Assembly (NCBI GenBank): GCA_902496595.1
Contig: CABVBV010000072.1
Location: 1-10,046, forward strand
Direction: 5' to 3'
DNA from: an uncultured Eubacteriales bacterium
Lineage (GTDB): Bacteria; Bacillota; Clostridia; Oscillospirales; Oscillospiraceae
DNA: 10,046 nucleotides
Shown here: one piece after another, positions 1 through 7,164 of the stretch
Layout: every line of letters starts with the position of its first letter
Numbering within the stretch: the first letter of the stretch is position 1
Translations under genes and position numbers: made by a program
Notes under the pieces: model-generated
Told to the model about the DNA's origin: nothing
What the model saw: only the letters and a program-made list of their open reading frames with translations
The model's database searches: none

Positions 1-2318
1 ACATTGGCGTTGTCGTAAGCGTAGCTTGAAGCCGTGGCGGTGACATTGTCGCCGGGAACGGCCCTGTCGAGCGCGATGCTCAAGCCGGACGGCGCGTTCG
101 TGTTGCCGTCGTATACCTTGGTCACTGTGCCGGTAATGGTCGGGGTGAGCGCCATGGGCGTGATTTCGGCGGTCACGTCGTCACACGATACGTCGGCGAC
201 GGCAAGCACATACTTACCGGCATCCTCACCACTGAGCGTGATGGCGGTCGCGGCGATGTTCTTCTTTTCACCGACGTTTTTATTGTCGTAAGCGTAAGTT
301 GCCGTGGCGCTGACATTGTCGCCGGTCATTATTCCGGAAAGCTGCAGGGTCAGCCCGCCGGCATCCACAGCAACGGTGCCGTCGTATACCTTGCTCGTTC
401 TGCCTGTAACAGTCGCCGTGAGCTTGAACCTGAGGCCATTGTCAACAGATATATTGGTATCAGTGCTGAAGGTTTTAGCAAGCAATTCAGATTTGCTGAT
501 TGATTCACCCGAAGCATCATTGAGATGCATTATGGTGCTTTCGTCTATTGAATCGATGCCCTTGAGCGTTTCTCCCGGGTTTGTGTAGCAGGTCATTACA
601 ACAGTATCGCTTGGATACTCTACAAAGTCCACCTTGACAACTTCGTTAACTCTACTGGTCAAGATCGGATAGCCGTTTTCGCCGACCATCCACACTTTGC
701 CGTTGTATCCCCCGTCACTCCACCTGTTCAGACGTCCGGCCGCCTCGCCGCGTGCAAACCGTTCCGGAATCATGGCGCCGGTATCTGCGCTGCCGGTGCC
801 GTCCCGGTCGAGCCAGAAGCAATTGTCAACGTTAACTCCGCCGTCAACAAATATTCCGCACACTCCGCCTACCGTCACCGTACCACCATTTGGCGTGTAG
901 GTAATGCTTCCTATATTGCAGCTGTTCAATATGCAACCAATTGTTTCTCTATTTGGATTACCCTTTACCATTCCTCCGCATATGCCGCCTATGTACATCG
1001 TATCTGGATGTTCCTGATATCCGTTCAGGTCGCCGGTATTATAGCAGTTCAATATACTGGCATTACAATCAACATACATTTTGCCGCATATGCCACCCAA
1101 ATACGTCGAACTGCCCGCGCTATCATCGTTTAGCGTAATTTTTCCACTGTTGGTGCAGCCGCTAATCGTCGCCGATGCTGATGATGACACGAGAGCGCAT
1201 ATCCCGCCTGCACATTCATAATATGCCTCGACTTCCGCGCTGTTAGTGCAGGACGTTATCTCTCCTTTAAATAGAACTCCAGATATACCACCCGCAATAT
1301 TTGCTCCTGTGACTTTCTTGCTGTTATTACAGTCAATTATTTTGCTCGAGCCATATCCAAGAATGCCGCCGGCATTGCAGGTATTTCCCTGCCCTCCCTC
1401 GGTGATGGAAGAAACCTCACCAGTATTCGCGCAATTTTCTATAGTGCTTATAATGCTTATTTCATTCTCGCTTGTTTTTATCAGCCCCTCGCCGCAAATA
1501 CCACCTGCTGTGGGGTTATAGCCCGTGCCAATGATCTTACCAGAGTTACTACAGTTCTCCACAGTGCCGGTATTGCTGCCGCAGATGCCCCCTCCGTATG
1601 ATAAATTGTTAACTTCACTTCGTGTGCTGATGTTCTCCACTGTAAGTTTGCCATTGAACTTCAGTCCACTCAACGAGCCTTCATTGCAACCGCAGATGCC
1701 GCCTGCGTACACAATATTAGTTTTTTCAGTAGAAACAGCGTACAGAGTACCGCTGAAAGTGCAGCCCGATACAGTTCCCGCATTGCTGCCGCAGATACCG
1801 CCCGCATACGATTTAAACCCGCTGAAATTGGCTCCTTTTTGATTAAAAACACCGGCGACATAGCTGTCTACAATATTGAGATTTTTAATAATGCCTCCTT
1901 CGACCTCGCGGAACATTCCGGTATAGCATTCGCCGTCGGTTGCTGTCGTTTCTGCTTCAAAGGTTTCAGACAGGTACAGGCCGTATATGGTATAGCCATT
2001 CCCGTCAAAGGTGCCGGAGTAGGATTTTATGGGCGTCCACTCATTGGCTGGTTTGCCGATGAGATCGCCGTTGCTATTCAGCACGTTCGTGTTGATGGTG
2101 ATATTATCCGTCAGCTCGGCGTTGGCGTTATAGTCGCCGTCGTTTACCAGCCCCGCGAACCAGTAGAGTTCCGCCGCGCTGCTTATCTTGTATGGGTTGT
2201 CCGCCGAACCGTCGCCCTGTTTGGGTGCAGCCGGCACAATTTCCTCCGCCGCTGCGCCGAAGCTGAGGGCGCAGAGACTCAGAGTTATCACCAGCACAAA
2301 TATAAACAGTTTCTTCAT
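1..2318 (-). CDS. Secreted GLUG/YDG repeat surface protein (3' end outside window)
   Basis: An open frame of 772 codons runs from an ATG at 2318 leftwards off the window edge, with no stop. The start follows a GGGAGG site at a 6-nt gap; the ATG at 2323 abuts that site and is too close. Residues 1-24 form a signal peptide (MKK, a hydrophobic stretch, then GAAA before EE); there is no good lipobox. A short lead region (about 35-165, with GTFDGNGYTIYGL and GMFREVEGG) precedes ten GLUG-like repeats (about 172-503), each starting near GGICG and usually containing an NCxNSG-type turn. A closing NGYPIL motif follows near 550. From about 634 come YDG-type repeats (KVYDG at 643-647 and 734-738). GLUG and YDG modules are known from secreted adhesin-like proteins, so a cell-surface or extracellular role is inferred; no enzymatic domain is visible. 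Any anchor (sortase or SLH) would lie beyond the edge. The actual ligand is unknown. Confidence 0.9.
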   Translation of the reverse strand, partial: MKKLFIFVLVITLSLCALSFGAAAEEIVPAAPKQGDGSADNPYKISSAAELYWFAGLVNDGDYNANAELTDNITINTNVLNSNGDLIGKPANEWTPIKSYSGTFDGNGYTIYGLYLSETFEAETTATDGECYTGMFREVEGGIIKNLNIVDSYVAGVFNQKGANFSGFKSYAGGICGSNAGTVSGCTFSGTLYAVSTEKTNIVYAGGICGCNEGSLSGLKFNGKLTVENISTRSEVNNLSYGGGICGSNTGTVENCSNSGKIIGTGYNPTAGGICGEGLIKTSENEISIISTIENCANTGEVSSITEGGQGNTCNAGGILGYGSSKIIDCNNSKKVTGANIAGGISGVLFKGEITSCTNSAEVEAYYECAGGICALVSSSASATISGCTNSGKITLNDDSAGSSTYLGGICGKMYVDCNASILNCYNTGDLNGYQEHPDTMYIGGICGGMVKGNPNRETIGCILNSCNIGSITYTPNGGTVTVGGVCGIFVDGGVNVDNCFWLDRDGTGSADTGAMIPERFARGEAAGRLNRWSDGGYNGKVWMVGENGYPILTSRVNEVVKVDFVEYPSDTVVMTCYTNPGETLKGIDSIDESTIMHLNDASGESISKSELLAKTFSTDTNISVDNGLRFKLTATVTGRTSKVYDGTVAVDAGGLTLQLSGIMTGDNVSATATYAYDNKNVGEKKNIAATAITLSGEDAGKYVLAVADVSCDDVTAEITPMALTPTITGTVTKVYDGNTNAPSGLSIALDRAVPGDNVTATASSYAYDNAN
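3..419 (-). repeat. YDG-type repeats, 91-residue (273-bp) period
   Basis: One full unit and part of a second are visible at residues 634-772. Matching elements are SKVYDG against TKVYDG, TGDNVSATATYAYDN against PGDNVTATASSYAYDN, and the connector AEITPMALTP. The KVYDG motifs are 91 residues apart. The DNA is similar as well: on the plus strand gccgtcgtataccttg occurs at 105 and 378, and tgacattgtcgccgg at 41 and 312. The second unit has one extra codon before its YAYDN. The array continues beyond position 1, so its copy number cannot be read here. Such bacterial Ig-like repeats typically form extended stalks on surface proteins. Confidence 0.8.
810..1805 (-). repeat. Ten GLUG-like repeats in the surface protein
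   Basis: Residues 172-503 of the leftward gene contain ten degenerate units of roughly 25-40 residues. Each opens with GG[IV] followed by CG or a variant (AGGICGSN, AGGICGCN, GGGICGSN, AGGICGEG, AGGILGYG, AGGISGVL, AGGICALV, LGGICGKM, IGGICGGM, VGGVCGIF). Most carry a second element such as ENCSNSGKI or ILNCYNTGDL. This is the pattern of the GLUG motif family, which is thought to build a beta-solenoid. Twenty-two cysteines fall between residues 176 and 500. Spacing is irregular because loops differ in length between units. Confidence 0.85.
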
Positions 2319-2349
2319 CTCATACCTCCCGATACGCAGAAAAACCCAT

Positions 2350-2370
2350 CCGCATTGTACTACAATGCGG
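2350..2370. repeat. Perfect inverted repeat, 10-bp arms
   Basis: CCGCATTGTA and TACAATGCGG flank a single central C. It lies in the divergent intergenic region, 32 nt upstream of the repeat-protein start codon, and would fold into a hairpin in that leader RNA. Alternatively it is a dimeric operator. It is separated by two bases from a second palindrome at 2373-2388. Confidence 0.75.
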
Positions 2371-2372
2371 GC

Positions 2373-2388
2373 GACGGCGTACGCCGTC
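2373..2388. repeat. 16-bp perfect palindrome
   Basis: GACGGCGTACGCCGTC is fully self-complementary (6-bp arms plus a GTAC centre if folded as RNA). On the plus strand it is followed by ATTTTCTT, which gives it a weak terminator look, but no rightward gene is visible upstream. It is adjacent to the longer inverted repeat at 2350-2370 and may form one composite element with it. Confidence 0.7.
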
Positions 2389-2397
2389 ATTTTCTTA

Positions 2398-2426
2398 ATT
2401 CTACATTATTTCCGCCGGGCGCGCAA
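2398..2426 (-). promoter_or_regulatory. Candidate promoter for the repeat protein
   Basis: Read leftwards, a TAGAAT -10 box (2398-2403, five of six consensus bases) lies 17 nt from a weak TTGCGC -35 (2421-2426). Transcription would start near 2391, giving a leader of about 70 nt that contains both palindromes described for 2350-2388. The -35 match is poor, so this is tentative. Confidence 0.4.
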
Positions 2427-2466
2427 CAAAAATTGCAATCCTGTCATCAATTCCCCGCCGGTGCAA

Positions 2467-2472
2467 TACAAT
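2467..2472 (+). promoter_or_regulatory. Candidate -10 box for the methyltransferase gene
   Basis: TACAAT matches the sigma-A -10 consensus at five of six bases. No convincing -35 is present at 17 nt (TCATCA at 2444-2449). A transcript starting near 2479 would begin downstream of the ATG at 2471, which supports translation from 2504. Confidence 0.3.
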
Positions 2473-2503
2473 GAAACGTCTCAGAACCAACGGGGGTGCT
2501 GAT

Positions 2504-3427
2504 ATGAACGCCATTGACCGCCAGTTTTCCGAGCTGGTACAGGAGATAGGCTCGCTCGGCGAGAAGGAGCTTTACTACCGCATCCGGCGCGCCTTCGACG
2601 CCGTTCCCGCCGAGACCCGCCGCAGCTGCCAGGATTTCTTCAACCGCTTCGGCTTCTGGGGCCGGCTCGACCCCGACAGCGGCGTCTTCGAGCAGATCGA
2701 ACTCAAGGAGCTGGCCCTGTTCGAGCACCTTTCAGAGTACGTCTGGCTCTACGGGCGCCTCGAGGACTACCGCTCCAAAAAGACCCTCTACGCCATCCTC
2801 AGCAACTGGTACCGCTACGACTTCAAGACCACCGCCGAGGCAAAGGAGTATCTCTATGACGACTATTTTGACCTCGACATCGTTCGCTGCTCTCCGGACG
2901 AGGTCATTGTAGACCTCGGCGCTTTCACCGGCGACACTGTGAAAAGCTATATAAAAAACTATGGTGAGGACTGCTACCGGAAAATCTACTGTTATGAGAT
3001 CACTCCTGAGAGTTTTGACAAGCTGAAGGCCAGCCTCGCCGGGCTTCGGGACATTGAGCTCCGCCAAAAAGGCGTTTCCGACGCTCCGGGCAGGCTCCGC
3101 CTCCTCACGAACGAGTTCTCTTCCTCAAACCGGCTGGCTCCGGAGGAAGACGGAGAAGTGGAAGTCACCACCCTGGATTTAGATATCACCGAGCCGGTCA
3201 CGCTCATAAAGGCAGACATCGAGGGTTTTGAGCTCCGGGCGCTCGAAGGAGCCAGGCGGCACATACTCAACGACCATCCGAAGCTCCTTATCTCCGTTTA
3301 TCACGACAACGGCCATCTCTGGCAGATACCCAGGCTCATTGACGAGGTCTCCAGAGACTACAAATTCCATCTCCGCTTCCGCAGCTCGCCCATCTACCCC
3401 ACTGAGATCAGCCTGCTCGCGACCTGA
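2504..3427 (+). CDS. FkbM family SAM-dependent methyltransferase
   Basis: This encodes 307 residues. I chose the ATG at 2504 because GGGGGTG sits 5 nt upstream; an in-frame ATG at 2471 would add 11 residues but has no ribosome-binding site. The first ~125 residues are a helical, family-variable region. The Rossmann methyltransferase fold follows: glycine-rich SAM loop VDLGAFTGDT (136-145), acidic end of strand two in YCYEI (162-166), then TLDLD (223-227) and IKADIEGFE (235-243), which are typical of the FkbM C-terminal half. Family members transfer a methyl group from SAM, usually to a hydroxyl of a sugar or other small molecule; the substrate here is unknown. It has no signal peptide, so it should be cytosolic. 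It is transcribed alone, divergently from the secreted repeat protein. A glycan-modifying role for surface decoration is possible but only inferred. Confidence 0.88.
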   Translation: MNAIDRQFSELVQEIGSLGEKELYYRIRRAFDAVPAETRRSCQDFFNRFGFWGRLDPDSGVFEQIELKELALFEHLSEYVWLYGRLEDYRSKKTLYAILSNWYRYDFKTTAEAKEYLYDDYFDLDIVRCSPDEVIVDLGAFTGDTVKSYIKNYGEDCYRKIYCYEITPESFDKLKASLAGLRDIELRQKGVSDAPGRLRLLTNEFSSSNRLAPEEDGEVEVTTLDLDITEPVTLIKADIEGFELRALEGARRHILNDHPKLLISVYHDNGHLWQIPRLIDEVSRDYKFHLRFRSSPIYPTEISLLAT

Positions 3428-3431
3428 ACGC

Positions 3432-3460
3432 TTGAAATGGAGCGGGATCTGGTGTATTTT
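3432..3460 (+). promoter_or_regulatory. Promoter of guaD
   Basis: TTGAAA (3432-3437, five of six consensus) is followed after exactly 17 nt by TATTTT (3455-3460, four of six). It sits just after the methyltransferase stop and about 30 nt before the guaD start, in an AT-rich stretch. No operator or riboswitch fold is evident in the short leader. Confidence 0.55.
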
Positions 3461-3492
3461 AATATAGTAGTTCATTATGGGAGAGTATATCA

Positions 3493-4770
3493 ATGTTTGA
3501 CAACAACTTTGCGATAAAGGGCGATATTTGCCACAGCCCGGGGCCCGACGCGCTCGAGTGCGTTGAAAACGGCTTTGCAGTCTGCGAAGGCGGGCGCTCG
3601 TCCGGGCTATTCCGGGAACTGCCGGAGCGTTTTTCCGGTCTCCCGGTGCTCGACTGCACCGGGAAGTTGGTGCTGCCCGGACTCACCGACCTCCACGTCC
3701 ACGCCGCGCAGTTCGGCTACCGCGGCACGGGTATGGACGTTGAGCTGCTCGACTGGCTCAACCGCTACGCTTTCCCTGAGGAGAGCAGGTTCTCCGACAT
3801 CGAATATGCCGACAAAGCCTACGACCGTTTTGTCGTAGATGTCCGGCGCGGCCCGAACACCAGGGCCTGCGTTTTCGCCTCGGCGCACACCGAGGCCACG
3901 CTGCTGCTCATGGATAAACTGGAGGCTTCCGGTCTCGTAACGATGGTCGGAAGGGTGAGCATGGACAAAAACGCTCCTGACGGTTTACGCGAACCCGACG
4001 CAAAAAGCGCCGTTTCCGAAACCGTCAGGTGGCTCGACGGGGCCTCCGGCCGATACGAAAGGACGGAGCCCATGCTCACGCCGAGGTTTATTCCCTCGTG
4101 TTCAGACGAGCTTCTCAGCTCTCTCGGCAGGCTCAGCGTGGAGAGGGGCCTCGGGGTGCAGTCGCATCTGTCGGAGAACCGCTCAGAGGTTGAGCTGGTG
4201 CGGAGCCTTCAGCCTGATTCGGATTTCTACGGAGATGCTTACGACAGGTTCGGCCTATTCGGCGGCGATGGACGCAGGACTGTAATGGCTCACTGTGTGC
4301 TGTCAGAGCGGCCTGAGCTGGAGCTCATCAGGGAACGCGGGGTCTACATCGCGCACTGCCCGGCCTCGAACATGAACGTATCGAGCGGCATCGCGCCTGT
4401 GAGGCGTTTTTTGGAGATGGGCCTGCGCACGGGACTGGGCAGCGATGTCGCGGGCGGCACCGTGACCAGCATATTCAGGGCCATGGCCGACGCCGTACAG
4501 GTTTCCAAGCTCCGCTGGAGGCTCGTGGACGACAGTCTCGCAGCTCTGACCGCCGCCGAAGCCTTCTTCCTCGGCACGGCAGGAGGCGGAGAGCTCTTCA
4601 ACACCGGCTCCTTCAAACCCGGTCTGGAGTTTGACGCCCTGGTCATTGACGAATCCAGATTCGCGCCTGAGGACAGGGGCTGCCTGCCTGAGAGACTGGA
4701 ACGAAACATCTATCTCTCGGACGACCGGGACATCGTACACAAATTTGTCAGAGGGAAGCAATTGTTTTGA
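3493..4770 (+). CDS. guaD: Guanine deaminase (amidohydrolase family)
   Basis: This 425-residue protein would hydrolyse guanine to xanthine and ammonia in the cytosol, a step of purine catabolism and salvage (EC 3.5.4.3). The length fits the family. It has the short N-terminal beta domain, then the metal-binding strand PGLTDLHVHAAQF (H68, H70), the guanine-deaminase signature TPRFIPSCSDE (196-206), HLSE (H225), AHC (H267 and H288) and GSDVAGG (D318). The H-x-H, later His and Asp set is the amidohydrolase zinc site, and the PRF/SCS segment separates guanine deaminases from chlorohydrolases and cytosine deaminases. The ATG follows GGGAG at a 9-nt gap. The stop overlaps the TTG start of the MFS gene, so the two are probably translated together. 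Another deaminase of the same COG is possible but less likely. Confidence 0.9.
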   Translation: MFDNNFAIKGDICHSPGPDALECVENGFAVCEGGRSSGLFRELPERFSGLPVLDCTGKLVLPGLTDLHVHAAQFGYRGTGMDVELLDWLNRYAFPEESRFSDIEYADKAYDRFVVDVRRGPNTRACVFASAHTEATLLLMDKLEASGLVTMVGRVSMDKNAPDGLREPDAKSAVSETVRWLDGASGRYERTEPMLTPRFIPSCSDELLSSLGRLSVERGLGVQSHLSENRSEVELVRSLQPDSDFYGDAYDRFGLFGGDGRRTVMAHCVLSERPELELIRERGVYIAHCPASNMNVSSGIAPVRRFLEMGLRTGLGSDVAGGTVTSIFRAMADAVQVSKLRWRLVDDSLAALTAAEAFFLGTAGGGELFNTGSFKPGLEFDALVIDESRFAPEDRGCLPERLERNIYLSDDRDIVHKFVRGKQLF

Positions 4771-6020
4771 AAAAGGCAAAAAATATCGGCTCCGCGGGCG
4801 AGCGCCGGGAGCCGCTGCCCAGAGCGGGGCTCGCGCTGCTGCCTCTCTTTTGCGCCGGTTTCGCAATATATGGAATGTACTGCAACGGTTTCGGAGCGAA
4901 CGCAGATGCGACGATGGCCTACTTCGGGATCGACGAGGTGAAAAACGGAGCCATCATGACCGCGCAGTCCTTCGGCTGCCTCGCGGTTGCCGTTGCGATG
5001 GGTCTCTTCGGAGAGAGGCTCAACAAGTTGTATGCGCTCTCGGGCGGCCTTGCCCTGCTCGGTGCGGCGGGTGTGCTAATCGGGCTGATGCCGGAGCTCC
5101 TGGGCTTTGCCTCTTACCCGCTAATGCTGGGCTATTCCCTGATTGCCGGGCTGGGCTATATTAGCATCGACCTTCTAACGAACAGCGCCATAGCCGACGT
5201 ATTCGGCGCGGGCAAGAACCGGGTGCTGCCGTACGTTCACGCCTTTTACGGGGGCGGCGCTATGCTGGCCCCCGTCTTTGTCGCGGCATTCGTGAGCGTG
5301 GACAGGCCCGAGAGCTTTGCCAGGCCATATTTGCTGATAGGCTCGGCATCGCTCGTCTGTGCAGCCGCGCTCGCTGCAGCCGGCAGGAAGCTCAGGCAGG
5401 AGACGCCGTATGCGGACATGAGCGAGATCAGGGCCAGGGCCAGGCGGAACCCGGCGGAGATCTTCAAGGAGGGAAGCGCGTGGCTCTTCCTGCTCTCCGG
5501 TTTCATGAACCTCTCCTTCCAGACCGGACTCACGACCTGGCTGCCGAGGTACTGCGGCCTCGTATGGGGCTACGACGCTACATCCGCGGCGCTCATGGTG
5601 ACGGCATTCTTCACCGGGGCGCTCATCATGCGTCTGGCCACTCCCCTGGCCTATGCGAAGGTGGGTGTACGCAGATTCTATCAGTTGTCGCTGCTCGTGT
5701 CTGCGGCGGTGTATCTCGTGTTTCTGCTCGCGCCTCTGCCCGATGTCCTGAGAACTCTGCTGGCCGGGCTCATTGGTCTGCTCCAGGGTGCGACGGTACC
5801 GACGCTCGTCATCCTCTGCTGCGACGCATTCCCGCAGCGCAGCGCCTCGGCCTCGTCGATAATAGTTTTCGGAGTGTCGCTGGCCTCCATGCTTTCGCCA
5901 GTCGTGCTGGGCAAACTGCTCACGGTCGACCCGGAGGCGGCAATGCTCGGCATGAGCTTCTGCATAGTCGTCGCAGCCCTGGCCCTGCCGGGCAAGGCCT
6001 GGATCGCCTCCCGAAGATGA
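4767..6020 (+). CDS. MFS transporter, 12 helices, partner of guaD
   Basis: This 417-residue integral membrane protein has about twelve hydrophobic segments (near 21-39, 62-80, 89-107, 118-136, 153-177, 187-206, 237-257, 271-292, 305-322, 329-352, 362-383 and 391-408). A charged cytoplasmic loop (207-233, rich in Arg and Glu) lies between the halves, as in the major facilitator superfamily. Helix 4-5 features (NSAIADVF, then LPYVHAFYGGGAMLAP) resemble the FucP-like branch, which carries sugars and other small solutes by cation symport. The start is a TTG whose last two bases form part of the guaD stop (TTGA); GAGGG lies 11 nt upstream, a little far. Coupling with guaD suggests a purine, nucleoside or related substrate, but the usual guanine and xanthine carriers belong to other families, so this is only inference. 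Confidence 0.85.
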   Translation: MKKAKNIGSAGERREPLPRAGLALLPLFCAGFAIYGMYCNGFGANADATMAYFGIDEVKNGAIMTAQSFGCLAVAVAMGLFGERLNKLYALSGGLALLGAAGVLIGLMPELLGFASYPLMLGYSLIAGLGYISIDLLTNSAIADVFGAGKNRVLPYVHAFYGGGAMLAPVFVAAFVSVDRPESFARPYLLIGSASLVCAAALAAAGRKLRQETPYADMSEIRARARRNPAEIFKEGSAWLFLLSGFMNLSFQTGLTTWLPRYCGLVWGYDATSAALMVTAFFTGALIMRLATPLAYAKVGVRRFYQLSLLVSAAVYLVFLLAPLPDVLRTLLAGLIGLLQGATVPTLVILCCDAFPQRSASASSIIVFGVSLASMLSPVVLGKLLTVDPEAAMLGMSFCIVVAALALPGKAWIASRR

Positions 6021-6035
6021 GCCGCAGCGGCGCGG

Positions 6036-6064
6036 TTTACAAATCGGCGGCAATGTGTTATAAG
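6036..6064 (+). promoter_or_regulatory. prfA: Strong promoter of the prfA operon
   Basis: TTTACA (6036-6041) and TATAAG (6059-6064) each match the sigma-A consensus at five of six bases and are separated by 17 nt. A TG at 6056-6057 gives an extended -10. Transcription would start near 6071, leaving a leader of about 26 nt. This makes prfA the first gene of its own unit, not a continuation of guaD-MFS, although no terminator is visible between them. Confidence 0.7.
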
Positions 6065-6096
6065 TATAGGTTGCAGAACGGATAAGGAGAGGTACG

Positions 6097-7164
6097 ATGC
6101 TGGAAAGGCTCAGAGAGATCGAGGCCAAATATGCGGAACTGGAGCGCAAGATGGCGGAGCCGGAGTATTACTCCGACGCGGAGGCCTATGCCAAGCTGGC
6201 GAAAGAACAGAAGGAGCTTGCGCCTCTCGCCTCGGCCTGCCGTGAGTATCTCAAATGCGAGGCCGACATGGAAGGCGCGAAGGAACTCATGGGCGACCCG
6301 GAGATGTCTGAGCTCGCCCGAGAGGAGTTTGACAGCGCCAGAGCCCGGATGGATGAGCTGGATGAGGAAATAAAACTGCTCATGCTGCCCTCAGACCCGA
6401 ACGACGGCAAAAACGTCATCATCGAGATAAGGGCAGGTGTCGGAGGTGAGGAATCCGCTCTCTTTGCCGGAAGCCTGTACAGGATGTACTCAATGTACGC
6501 CGAGTCCCGGCGCTGGAAAACCGAGGTCGCGAACGTAAACGACACGGAGCTCGGCGGGATAAAGGAGATCAGCTTTGTTGTTGAAGGCGCAGGAGCGTAT
6601 TCCAGGCTGAAATACGAGTCCGGAGTCCACAGAGTCCAGAGAGTTCCGGAGACGGAGGCCGGGGGCCGGATCCACACGAGCACAGTCACGGTCGCCGTAC
6701 TGCCCGAGGTGGACGAGGTGGAGTTCGAGATAAACCCGGCGGATCTGCAAATAGACACCTTCCGTTCCTCCGGAGCAGGAGGCCAGCACGTCAACAAGAC
6801 CGAAAGCGCCATCAGGATCACGCATCTGCCCACAGGCACTGTGGTTGAGTGCCAGGACGAGCGCAGCCAGTACAAGAACCGCGACCGGGCAATGAAGATA
6901 CTCGCTTCCAGGCTCTACGAGGCTGAGGCCCGAAAGCAGGCCGAGGCCATCGCGGCCGAACGCAGGAGCCAGGTGGGCACCGGCATGAGGAACGAGCGAA
7001 TAAGAACGTACAACTTCCCCCAGGGAAGAGTCACAGACCACAGGATAGGACTCACGCTGTATAAGATAGAACAGATAATGGACGGCGCTCTGGACGAGCT
7101 CATCGACGCGCTCATCGCCGCCGACAGAGCGGAGCGGCTGAAGAGTCAGACGGAGGAGCTATGA
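6097..7164 (+). CDS. prfA: Peptide chain release factor 1
   Basis: RF1 recognises UAA and UAG stop codons on the ribosome and triggers release of the finished peptide. The protein has 355 residues, the normal length. An N-terminal helical domain (1-100) is followed by the core with GVGGEES (114-120), the codon-reading tripeptide PET (184-186, the Firmicutes version of PxT) in HRVQRVPETEAGGRIHTS, the catalytic GGQ (228-230) in SSGAGGQHVNKTESAIR, and the conserved RIRTYNFPQGRVTDHRIG (301-318). PxT rather than SPF marks it as RF1, not RF2. The ATG follows AGGAGAGG at a good distance. Its stop overlaps the next start as ATGA. The usual neighbour prmC, whose product methylates the GGQ glutamine, is not in this window. 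Confidence 0.97.
   Translation: MLERLREIEAKYAELERKMAEPEYYSDAEAYAKLAKEQKELAPLASACREYLKCEADMEGAKELMGDPEMSELAREEFDSARARMDELDEEIKLLMLPSDPNDGKNVIIEIRAGVGGEESALFAGSLYRMYSMYAESRRWKTEVANVNDTELGGIKEISFVVEGAGAYSRLKYESGVHRVQRVPETEAGGRIHTSTVTVAVLPEVDEVEFEINPADLQIDTFRSSGAGGQHVNKTESAIRITHLPTGTVVECQDERSQYKNRDRAMKILASRLYEAEARKQAEAIAAERRSQVGTGMRNERIRTYNFPQGRVTDHRIGLTLYKIEQIMDGALDELIDALIAADRAERLKSQTEEL

Noticed and set aside
810..1805. CRISPR-like regular repeats
   Set aside because: The repeats are coding, degenerate at DNA level and unequal in length; they are protein solenoid repeats.
2273..2318. Lipoprotein signal peptide in the repeat protein (Cys at residue 16)
   Set aside because: The residue before the cysteine is Leu rather than a small residue, and an AAA cleavage site at 22-24 fits signal peptidase I better.
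2373..2396. Rightward terminator formed by the 16-bp palindrome and ATTTTCTT
   Set aside because: The stem is only 6 bp with an interrupted T tract, and there is no rightward gene upstream for it to end.
1839..2474. Rightward 211-codon open frame opposite the repeat-protein start
   Set aside because: The leftward frame has a signal peptide and repeat motifs, and this frame covers the divergent control region; no family resemblance.
5175..6149. Leftward 324-codon open frame opposite the MFS gene and the prfA promoter
   Set aside because: Its sequence is rich in Arg, Glu and Gly with no domain, and it crosses the strong prfA promoter; it is an antisense shadow.
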